Shown here: positions 47,336-56,551 of the stretch, piece by piece
Layout: each line of letters begins with the position of its first letter
Position numbering within the stretch: the stretch's first letter is position 1
Source of the DNA: Balamuthia mandrillaris
Taxonomy: Eukaryota; Discosea; Longamoebia; Balamuthiidae
Assembly (NCBI GenBank): GCA_031835245.1
Contig: JAVKOQ010000215.1
Span: forward strand, 24,827-88,826
Direction of reading: 5' to 3'
Length of the DNA stretch: 64,000 nucleotides
Notes under the pieces: generated by a model
The model's database searches: none
What the model was told of the DNA's origin: nothing
What the model saw: only the letters and a program-made list of their open reading frames with translations
Position numbers and translations under genes: made by a program

Positions 47336-47680
47336 GTGTTGCGAGATGGCGAGGGCCAGGACTATCCCAAACAACAATTCACAAACCCACCAAAGAACAC
47401 CCAACCCTCTCAGCAGAAGGTAACGAATCCTCGTTGACTTGTGGTGGCAATGCCAGAGTGTTGCGCTAACGCGTTTTCATAGGGGGGTGGTGGTGGCGGC
47501 GGTGGCGGTAAGGACAACGATTTCATTGAAGAGCGGCTTCAACAGTTTGCTTTGGAGCTTCCCACACTGCCCTGTGACGGCATGAACAAGTCTCAGCTTC
47601 AAGAATTGTGCGCGAAAAAGCGACTGGCCACGAGTGGAACCAACAGTGAACTGATATCTCGTTTGGAGGGAAAAGAGTAA
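47336..47680 (+). CDS. orphan 3' exons encoding a SAP domain
   Basis: Two phase-0 exons (47336-47419 and 47483-47680) join as VLRDGEGQDYPKQQFTNPPK ... QQK, then a Gly run, and end in a SAP domain (MNKSQLQELCAKKRLATSGT, NSELISRLEG). SAP domains bind DNA or RNA and occur at the C-terminus of Ku70 and various RNA-binding proteins. No upstream exon of this gene could be found: the preceding sequence is the inverted repeat and the broken P-loop gene. Either a rearrangement cut it off or the first exons are too diverged to see. Confidence 0.5.
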
Positions 47681-48083
47681 ACACCCCACCCAGGCAAAAA
47701 AACAACGACAAAAAGAGGGGGAGGGAAAGGAGCTAGCAGCCAAGGCAAGAAGCATGGTGATGAGCCTCTTCTCCAAGTTTTTAACAAAAAAAAAAAATTC
47801 TATTTTCGTTTTCTTTGTTTGTTTTCCTCATGTCGGCAGAAAAGTGGGAAACCTGAGGGGTTATTGCTGATAATTTTGTAGACATTCCTGAACCAATCGG
47901 AATCAGTGCGGAGTTAAACGCCATGTCTCAGTTTTTTCCAACTCTCAATTTGCAGAGTTTTTTCTTCTTTACTCCCCCTCTAGCAAAAAATAAAAAAAAA
48001 GGTAGACCGCTTCCACGCAGAGAGAGAGAGGTTAGCCGCCGACCAAGTCCACCAGTTCCACACGCTTGTTCTATTCTCCAAGG

Positions 48084-48604
48084 ATGACCAGGAAGAGAAG
48101 AAATCACGGACGCTCCAAGCACGGTAGAGGACACACCAAGCCTGTGCGTTGCGACAACTGCGCCAGATGCGTCCCCAAGGTTTGTTGTGATTGAGCGACG
48201 CTTTGCAAGGCAATCATCCCCCTTTCTAATTCCTCTTTGATGTTGTAGGACAAGGCTGTTAAGCGTTTCCACGTCAGGAACATCGTTGAAACCGCAGCTT
48301 TGAAGGATATTGAGGATGCCAGCGTAATTGATGGTACTTACCCCACCCCCCCCTCAAAAAAAAACCGCAATCCTAACGAACCAACTGTCTGCACGTGATT
48401 TTTTTCACAAAAATTATGTAATCAGGCTACCAACTGCCTAAGCTCTACCAGAAGATGCAGTACTGCATCAGCTGCGCCATTCACTCCCGAATTGTGCGTG
48501 TGCGTTCCAAGGAGGGCCGAAGGGACAGAAGGCCTCCTGAGAGAGTGAGGAGGACTCAAGAAAGAAGCAAGCCCCGCGAAGGCGATCAGGAAAAGAAGGT
48601 TTAA
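48084..48604 (+). CDS. RPS26: 40S ribosomal protein S26
   Basis: Three exons (48084-48179, 48249-48333, 48426-48604) give 119 aa, the usual size. [40 protein letters not shown] and [20 protein letters not shown] are hallmark segments with both CxxC zinc-binding pairs. S26 sits at the mRNA exit channel of the 40S subunit. The Arg-rich C-terminal extension is typical of the eukaryotic protein. Confidence 0.98.
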
Positions 48605-48730
48605 GTTGCTCCCTTCAGTGTGCTGCTTTCTCTTTTGCCGTCTTGGTCTTGGGCGTGGTTTCCTGTAACGCACGATGGCCTAGCGAACTGGAAGCATCCC
48701 TTAGGAGAGAATAAACAATGCTGTTATGGA

Positions 48731-48776
<46 letters not shown>

Positions 48777-48890
48777 TCTCTCTCTCTCCCTCCCTCACAC
48801 ATACACCACACTCACTCGAAGAACGCAGGCAAAAAACTTGGGGGTTGAGGGAAATAAATAAAAAGCTGGGTGGCGGGAAAAAAAGCAAGA
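48605..48890. other. convergent 3' spacer
   Basis: Contains AATAAA at 48710-48715 (likely RPS26 poly(A) signal) and a long (CT)n tract (48736-48788). No gene seen. Confidence 0.6.
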
Positions 48891-50617
48891 TCAGTTTTCA
48901 GGAGTTTTGGAGGCGGCCTCTGCCTTTTTAGCTTTCTGGCTGTTGTCCTTGGCTTCTTTCTTCTGCTTCTTGATCTCCTCTCTGGCCACTTTGCAGTAGA
49001 TCTCGCCCATGGCCTTCAGTCCTTGAGCCCTTTTCTTTCGCTCCTGGCGAGTGATGTCTAAGTCACCCAAAACGGCCTCACATACAGACCTCACCGTTGC
49101 CTCAGTTTCCAGCTTGCCCAACTTGAACAGAGCAGACATGCCCTCGTTTAGCACCTGTTGCTCCATGTCGGCTTGATCGGGAGGGATGGTGCCTTGCGGC
49201 TTCGTGCTTTGTTCCTGTAGTCGCTTTTGGGCTTGGTCCAGTTTGACGGCTGACTTCATGGCGCCAAACGTTTCTCGAATAATGTGTGTCTTCTCTCCCA
49301 GTTCCGCCATAGCACCTTTTCATCATTACGAAGGAAACACTCCATCACGTTTAGACCAACTTCACAAAGAAGAACAACAAACAAGCAAGCAAGTCATACC
49401 TAAAAAGCCGCCCATATGTTGTTTCGCTTCTTGCATGTAGACGTAGCCTACCTGTTATGTGGGATCGGAGTTTTTTTATGTTAGTGCTAGCAAGGAGAAC
49501 GGCAAAAGTTGTGCAAGAGAAGAGAAGAGAAGAGAAGAGAAGAGAAGAGAAGAGAAGAGAAGAGAAGAGAAGAGAAGAGAAGAGAAGAGAAGAGAAGAGA
49601 AGAGAAGAAGAGAAGAGAAGAAGAGAAGAGAAGAGAAAAGAAGAGAAGAGAAGAAGAGAAGAGAAGAGAACGATGAAGGAAGAGAAGAAAGAAAGGAACA
49701 ACGGAAAAAGGGAATGAAGGAAGAATGAACAGTAAGGTGAACTAGAGCGTACGTTGAATAAAAGCTCGGCACCACGCTCTTGAACTTTAAGATCATTTGC
49801 GTGAGCAGTAACAAGCTCTTGGAAGGCTAAATTTTATGTTAGTACATAGCGCGCAGAAAGACGAGAGCACAGAGAAGGGAAAAGAAAAGAAGAAAAGAAA
49901 AGAAAAGAAAAAGCAAAAGAAAAAGAAAAAGAAAAAAAGAAGCAAGGCTAGCTACCAGGAATGTCGTCATGAAGAAAAGGCCGTAGTTTTTTGAGCAGCG
50001 CTTTGGTGAGTTTGATTATCCGTTGCTGTTGTATTTGCTGGGCATTAGCGGCGTTCATACTCTCCTCATCTGGCAAAAAAAAGTGTGAAAAGTAAGTCAG
50101 GGAGAAGACGCAAAAGAAGAAGCACAAGAAGGAAAAGGAACTGCAAATAAAGGCAACGAAGAAGGCAACTTACCAGTGTTAAAAAGAGAAACGTCCCCAA
50201 AGACGTCGTCAAATTTTCCACCGCCAAACATCTGTTTCCACAGCTCACGAGCGTCGCTAAAGGCTCCTTGTTCAAAGTAGGATTTACCATGCTTGTTGTA
50301 CAATTCTCGTTTCTCAGGGTCAGAAAGCACTTCATAAGCTTGACTTATGAGTTTGAACTGTTCGAGAGAGAGAAAAAAACAGGGAGAGCAACAAGAGATT
50401 TACAAAAAAAAAAAAAATCGATAGTAATTTAGAAAGATGACACAGTAATGTAACCCATGCTACAAAGCCAAGCACAAACCTTATCTTCGTCACCACCTTT
50501 GTCGGGGTGGTGAATCCTAGCCATTTTGTAGTAACCCTTTTTGATTTCGGAAGCCGAGGCATCTGGCTTCACCCCCAAGACCTCGTAAAACTCTGTTTCC
50601 ACAACGGTAACCTGCAT
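48891..50617 (-). CDS. J-domain protein with DnaJ-X C-terminal domain
   Basis: Six exons (50617-50480, 50357-50174, 50069-49956, 49826-49753, 49451-49400, 49315-48891) give 328 aa. The J domain opens the protein ([20 protein letters not shown] ... HHPDKGG; the HPD motif that stimulates Hsp70 ATPase is intact). The DnaJ-X domain follows: [25 protein letters not shown], then [20 protein letters not shown] and [20 protein letters not shown]. Such proteins (yeast Caj1/Djp1, plant J10) act in cytosol, peroxisome import or membranes. It ends in a Lys/Ala-rich tail. Confidence 0.93.
49512..49668 (-). repeat. (GAGAA)n pentamer array in DnaJ-X intron 4
   Basis: About 30 pentamers with a few longer units at the right, pyrimidine (TTCTC) on the sense strand. 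Confidence 0.95.
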
Positions 50618-50909
50618 TCCAACAAACAAAGTATCCCTTCTGCAGAAGCAGAAAAAAAATTAACACACTGTGGTGTGCGCAGCAAGCTCCACCCCAAGAA
50701 AAATCCCTTTTTTTTGCCGCTTTTTACGGAAGTTTTTTTCGGCCCAATATTAACAATTATTGGCGATAAAGTTGGAATTTTCAGATCGTTCACAAAATAA
50801 CTCTTGGAAACCGAAAAATTTCCTTGAAATATTAGTCGATAAGATGAAAATAAAAACCTGAAGACGAGCAAACAAAAAAAAAAAAAAAAAAAGAAAACGG
50901 TTACAAGCA

Positions 50910-51374
50910 ATGGAGACCGGACCCGTTGCCGAAGGACACGACTGTTTGGTGGAGGTGCTCATGCCTTATGCCAATCACTTGTTTGGTATTGTTCTACGCA
51001 ACAACAACGATTGGGATGTGGAGGTAGCGACCAGCGTGGATGGAGTGGAGCTACTGCCGCGCGTCGTGGAATCTCATTCAGAAGCTTTGTTGGAGGGGTT
51101 CGACTCTGATGGGAAGCACGCCGATGGAGGTAAAGGCTTCTCAAGAAAAATGCAACAAGCGGTCGTTGTGGTAGCCAGATTTTATCCGATCCTCTCGCGA
51201 ACGGCCGTTCAAGAGGCTGTTAATCCGAAAAAGATGGCAGCCGACAAGAAGGTAAAGAAGGAGGAGGAGGAAGAAGCAGAAGAACTACGCCCAGTCTACT
51301 ACCAAACAACTCGCTCTGCTTTGCCTTGTGCTGTGTTGCAGGTTGTAGTTCCGGAGCGGGGGAGGAAAGTTTGA
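50910..51374 (+). CDS. N-terminal module, probably part of the F-box/LRR/RPA gene
   Basis: An ATG-started frame of 154 aa reads VLMPYANHLFGIVLRNNNDW, DVEVATSVDGVELL and HSEALLEGFDSDGKHADGGK, resembling a small beta-sandwich domain of a kind placed at the N-terminus of many amoebal proteins (inference). It ends at a TGA 20 bp before the ATG of the next frame. The break coincides with a run of five G (about 51356-51360); one more G would fuse both frames into one protein. It may therefore be a separate small gene or the first 150 residues of the F-box protein. Confidence 0.45.
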   Translation: METGPVAEGHDCLVEVLMPYANHLFGIVLRNNNDWDVEVATSVDGVELLPRVVESHSEALLEGFDSDGKHADGGKGFSRKMQQAVVVVARFYPILSRTAVQEAVNPKKMAADKKVKKEEEEEAEELRPVYYQTTRSALPCAVLQVVVPERGRKV

Positions 51375-51394
51375 ACGAGAATCGCACCACCAGG

Positions 51395-51672
51395 ATGGCC
51401 GTTATCGAAGAAGCCGAACAGGCCCCCATCAACAAAAGAAAGATTAAGGAGGAGGAGAAGGAGGAGGACCAGAAGGAGAAGGATTACAAAGAGGTATCGC
51501 TCCACATAAAGACTTTTGCCAGCGATAGCAACGACAGCCACCAACAGCTAATTCATAGGAACGAAACCGAAAGAAAAGCTGTGAAGGCAGAAGGTTCACC
51601 TTCCAAGAAACGTAAAACGTGTAAAAAGGAGCACGATCTATCTCCCTTTGCTTTGCTTCCTGGTATATTTCT

Positions 51673-51708
<36 letters not shown>

Positions 51709-53208
51709 TCTCCTCTCTCAAATAGCTAAACGCGGAACACCTGCAGATGACCTATTGATGATAGTGCTGCAATATGCAAGACCACTGCCAGAGAGCGCCA
51801 TACGTCTGTCTCTCGTCTGTAGACATTTCAAACGAATCATCGACTCTACCAAGTTCTGGAGCAACACCCAAGTGGCACACCAACGACTGCAGTTTCTAAA
51901 ACCAACGGCCAGCCCTCCGTTCGTCTCGTGGTCAATGTCCCAACTACGACCCGCTTACCAATCGCCAATTGACGTTGCCACCATCGCATACTACGTCAAG
52001 AGATGTCGAGGTTGGTTGCGAGAGCTGAGCTTGGCACGTACGGGAGTGACGGTGGAGGAGGTCGTAGATATTCTTCGCCTACTTGTAGTGAAGGAGGAGG
52101 AGGACCACCAAAAGGAATGTTCAACGTTGGAAATGTTGGATTTAAGTGAGTGTTGGCAGATAGATCGTTTGTCGGTCGTGCCTCGTGTGTGTGATGTTTG
52201 CCCCACGTTGAAAAGGCTAAAGTTGGACAAAGTCACCATACAAGTTTGGGATGAGCAAGAAGAAGAGGCCTTTGCTACTGCTACGACACAACAAGTTGAC
52301 AGAGAAACGATGGAACAAGAACCGAAGGTCCCCTTTCCTATGATGTGTAGCATAGTTTTTTTTTTTCAGAAACTGACCAACTCACCTAATTCCAATGCGT
52401 AGAAGTTTGCTTTGGAGGATTTATCGTTGCACAAGGTCCAAGGACTAACCGCGACCATGCTGAGCGCTCTCCTTCCCATGTTCCCTCAACTCCAATCGTT
52501 AGACTTTTGGGGCGTGGGATGCGTCAATGATGAGACAATAACAGAGCTATCAGAGCATTGTCCTCGATTGGAAAGCTTGTGCATCAACGAGACTGAGATT
52601 ACCGACCAATCGTTACTTTCTTTGGATTCGTTTCCAGCGCTCACACGTTTGTATCTACGACGATGTCCCACACTGTCACTTGGAGGAGGACGGGTTTCAG
52701 ACACTACCGAGAATATTTATCTGCCACCCTTGTTGACCGAGTTGGATCTTTGGGGAGTAGCTCAACTGAGAGACTTGTTCGTTGTGCAACATGTGGCGGC
52801 TTTGGCCCAACTGAAAAGACTGTGGTTGGCTGATGCTCCCATCACTGATGAATCTCTTCATGCTTTAGCCCACGGTACGTTCCCCTCCTCCCCTTTTCTC
52901 CATGTATAACGCGCCTCCGTTAAGTCTTATTCCTGTCCCAGCTGGCTTTGTGCATTTAAGTGATATCGCATTGAGGAGATGTAAGTTCATAACCGACTCT
53001 GGAGTGGAGGAGTTGGTCGAGAAATTGCCACAGTTGCGATATGTTGATTTATGGGGATGTTCTCAGCTGACTGATAGGTCCAGCCAAGCCATTTCCGAAG
53101 CAGCTTTTGCCCCCCAGCTTAAGAAAGTTATCTTTGCTGATGCCAAACTTACTGACGTTGGCCTTGAAGCACTCGCCAAAAGTAATACTATTTGTTTTTT
53201 TTTGTTCA

Positions 53209-53250
<42 letters not shown>

Positions 53251-53978
53251 ACTCTCTGTTAAATGTTTTTGGGTTTCAAAAATTCACCCGCTTCTTAACT
53301 TTCAAAACGAACAGGTTGTAGCACCTTAGAGGAATTGTCACTTCGCCGTTGTTCAAGCATAACTGACCAAGGCCTTCTTTATATTTCCAAACGTTGCAAG
53401 CAATTGAGAACATTGGACCTCTGGCAGTGCACCAATATCACGGACACTAGCGTTTTCGCTCTGGCCAACAATTGCAGGATGCTGGAGAATCTTGTGTTGG
53501 CCTCTTGTGCCATCACCCAACTAGCAATGCCTCTTCTACGCTCTGCATTTCCACACCTACACACCTTAATACTTCGGCGTTGTGAAGGCGTGGATGACGC
53601 TGCTATGAAAGTTTTTCTTACAATGCAAGAAAACGGGATGATGAAGAAAGGAAGAGCAAAGAGCGACCTTACAAAAACTACTGACGCTATTCCACGCTTG
53701 GACATTCTGGATATCTCAGGTTGTCCTAACCTCAGCGAGAAGTGCCTGGACTATTTCTGTCAATCCTCTTTTCAATGCCGTATTCTCAATCTGGAGGACC
53801 TACACCAACTCTCTCCGACCAGTATAAGCCGTTTCCTCGATGCTCAAACATCCACCAACGCATGTTCCTTTATGGGAGTTCTTTGGGAGGACTTTCCTCA
53901 GTTGACAATTTCTGAAATTTATCGGCTTTGGGAAACTCGCCCAATTGTAAGCTCTCCTGTAGATGAGACAGCGGTACA

Positions 53979-54015
<37 letters not shown>

Positions 54016-54784
54016 GTCTCCAATCATTTCTCTCCCTTCTTGGTGTAGTTGTGCTTTAGGTATTTTTTTTCTTCTCTCCTGACCTCTTCTCTCCTGACAG
54101 TTTTATCGCCGTGTTTGTGCAACAATCCATCAAACAGGAACTTCTTCCATCTGGTATAAAGCCTGTGCCCGCCCTGATGGAAATTGCCGTAAAAAAGTGG
54201 AAGAGTACCTTCCCTCGTCTATTCCACCTTCAGAAGAGGCCAACGGAGGAGGAGGAGGAGGAGTGTCCCAAAGTCACAGCAAGTGGTTTTGTCCTTCTTG
54301 CAGTGATGTCTATGACACCTACGTATTGCGCTATAGATTGAAGCTGAGGATCTTTGACCATACAGGAGCATTATGGGTAAACTGCTTCGACACAGCAGCA
54401 ACAAGGCTACTGGGCATCACTGCTGACAATTTGAGCTTGCTGCAACAAAAGGTACGGAGACCCTTCTCTTTTTTCGGCTCTGCATTACTTCTGTGTACTA
54501 ACATTTAATGATTGCTCCCGCCGTAGAACCCTGAGGCATATGCCTCCTCCTTGAACGGAATTCAATTGCAGAGACATTTGTTTAGGTTGGCTATCAAACC
54601 CAGTCAGACAAGAAGTTGGCATCAACCCTTTGACGTTAGTGTGCAAGATGTCACACCAACGCCGTTTGTGGCACAATCAAGTGCCCTCGTTGAGCACATT
54701 CAAGTGTATCAGCAGCTGAGCAAAACTGAAGCGGAGCCAAAGGCGAGAACAAATGTTGCCACTGCTTTGTTCAGGCAATTCTAA
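51395..54784 (+). CDS. F-box/leucine-rich-repeat protein fused to an RPA70 C-terminal domain
   Basis: Seven exons (51395-51662, 51726-52354, 52403-52874, 52942-53181, 53315-53973, 54101-54451, 54527-54784) give 958 aa. An acidic/basic N-terminal region is followed by an F-box (GTPADDLLMIVLQYARPLPE, then IRLSLVCRHFKRIIDSTKFW). Cysteine-type LRRs run from about residue 210 to 700 (LRTLDLWQCTNITDTSVFAL). Without a gene break the text passes to LTISEIYRLWETRP, then FYRRVCATIHQTGTSSIWYK AC, a four-Cys zinc ribbon (C-x6-C ... CPSC), FDHTGALWVNCFDTAATRLL and FDVSVQDVTPTPF. This is the DBD-C module of replication protein A 70. Exon 5 itself contains both LRRs and the RPA linker, so the fusion is not a splice artefact. 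Confidence 0.82.
51676..51706 (+). repeat. (CT)n tract in F-box/LRR/RPA intron 1
   Basis: Sense-strand pyrimidine microsatellite ending near the acceptor at 51725. The intron is a multiple of three and open, so retention would not break the frame. Confidence 0.9.
53212..53247 (+). repeat. (CT)n tract in F-box/LRR/RPA intron 4
   Basis: Sense-strand pyrimidine microsatellite. Confidence 0.9.
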
Positions 54785-54947
54785 AAATATAATAACAAAG
54801 GTTACCAAAAGTACACCACAACGAATAGCGAAGGCTGATTGTTTGTGAAGAGAAAAAAAAACGCAATGAATTTTGGAGGATAGGCCCCTGGTCTGATAAA
54901 CTCTGTGAGGGGGCGGCGCACACAAGGATAAAAAAAGCAAAAAGTTT

Positions 54948-55019
54948 TGGAGGAGAGGGGGATCGATCCCCTGGCCTTCCGCATGCAAAGCGGACGCTCT
55001 ACCACTGAGCTACACCCCC
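54948..55019 (-). tRNA. tRNA-Ala (TGC)
   Basis: A 72-nt cloverleaf on the minus strand, nearly identical to the CGC isoacceptor at 15.5 kb. Anticodon stem TCCGC/GCGGA, loop TTTGCAT (anticodon TGC). T arm AGGGG/CCCCT with loop ATCGATC, G3-U70 present, no intron. Confidence 0.95.
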
Positions 55020-55137
55020 ATAGTTAAAATGTTTGCCAAAACTTGGCGTACGCCAGAACTGTGAAACGCGTGGTCCTTCCGCGGGAGGCTTACCCAACAA
55101 ACAAAAAAAAAGAAGAAATCACGAAGAGAAAGGAAAG

Positions 55138-55690
55138 ATGAGCGCGCAGCTTCGCAAACAACGGAAGACGTCAGCTTCAGCGTCGTCAAGCTCTACAGCC
55201 ATGGAAGTATCTCCTTGGGCAGAATGTTTTGGCAACGCACCGAAAGCAAACTTTTGCCCGGATTGCAGTTGCCTTTTGCCCCTCACCTCACACACTCACG
55301 TGCAATGCCCGCTTTGCAAGTACCAAGTCTCCACCCGAGAGCTGGACTCTCAAGTTCGAATAAGCAAAAGCAAACCAAAGACAGCCGTTCGTGACAAAAA
55401 GAAGGAAGAAAGTGCGGGTCCAATTCGTGCAACGGTACGTTGGCCACCACAACTTTGCTTGTTGAGTCATTTGACCGTTCAATCTAATCTTTTGTGCTAT
55501 TCCATTCAAGATTGAGGAAGAATGCCCCAATTGTGGTTATGGTAAACTCTCCTTTTACACAGTTCAACTCCGGTCTGTAGACGAAGGCCAAACCGTTTTT
55601 TACGAGTGCGAAAACTGTGGGTATGTTTACCCTTTGTTTTCTCTGTTTTGTTGACGTCAATGTTTTCTTTTCTGACCTCTCTCTCTCTCC

Positions 55691-55731
<41 letters not shown>

Positions 55732-55819
55732 CCTCTCCCTCTCTCTTCCTCTTCCTCTCTCCCTCCTCATTTTTCCTTTGTAACTATGGCACAGGCACAA
55801 GTTTTCTGAAAACACGTAG
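55138..55819 (+). CDS. POLR1H: RNA polymerase I subunit A12 (RPA12/ZNRD1)
   Basis: Three exons (55138-55434, 55511-55620, 55795-55819) give 143 aa. An N-terminal zinc ribbon ([11 protein letters not shown] ... CPLCKY) and a C-terminal TFIIS-like ribbon ([20 protein letters not shown], then [15 protein letters not shown] and HKFSENT) are complete. The DEGQT phrase carries the acidic residues that reach the active site in this family (usually RSADEGQT; here RSVDEGQT). The subunit supports RNA cleavage and backtrack rescue by Pol I during rRNA synthesis. The N-terminus is extended by about 30 Ser/Arg-rich residues. Confidence 0.92.
55678..55760 (+). repeat. (CT)n/(CCCT)n tract in A12 intron 2
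   Basis: Compound sense-strand pyrimidine repeat between the second and third exons. Confidence 0.9.
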
Positions 55820-56201
55820 TCTTCCTTATCAGAACACTACCACCACTTGTCTTTTTTTTTCTTGTGTTTTGGATGGTTATGTTGTTGGAGGTTGGGCTCT
55901 TGGAATGACTTGGCTTTGGCGGATAAGGGACCGTTGTAAGAGCCGGTGGTAGCAAGAGGGACGGTCCCAGATGATACTCTTTGGCCTGAACGCCTTCAGC
56001 AGAAGAAGCGACTCACAAGAGGAAGAGCAACGGCCGCTCTCGGTGTCGGCATAAAAGCAGAACAGCAGCAGGGAAGGTCCAGCAGCAGTTGTGCAGGGGA
56101 AAAGCACAACCCAAGCTTGGCTGGAAAGGGAAAGAGAGAAAGAGAGGAAAGCGGAATCTTGTGGCAAACGTTTTGACTTGTACAAAGAACGGTTCTGAGA
56201 G
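55820..56201. other. short intergenic region
   Basis: Holds the 3' end of the A12 gene and the leader of the NT-C2/DIL gene, both on the plus strand. No additional gene seen. Confidence 0.6.
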
Positions 56202-56513
56202 ATGCCAACCAAGGACAGAGTCAAAATAAGGTACTTGGTGACGGTAAAACGGGCAACAGCTGTCCCAGAAAAGTTGAACGGCTGTACTCTGTTTCTCGCT
56301 TGGCGACGCGGTTCAAAGAAGAATTCGGGTCTCACCAAAAGGGCACTTGTGCGGAATCATCAAGCGTCCTGGGACGAAAGCTTTTCTTTTATGTGCACAC
56401 TGGCCCGTGATTCTACGACGGGGCTCTTTGACGCCAAGACCTTGACCCTCATTTTAAGAGAGGTTGGTTTGTTGCTCACGTTGCTTCGTTGGCCTTTTCC
56501 TCCCTGCTTGCGT

Positions 56514-56551
<38 letters not shown>

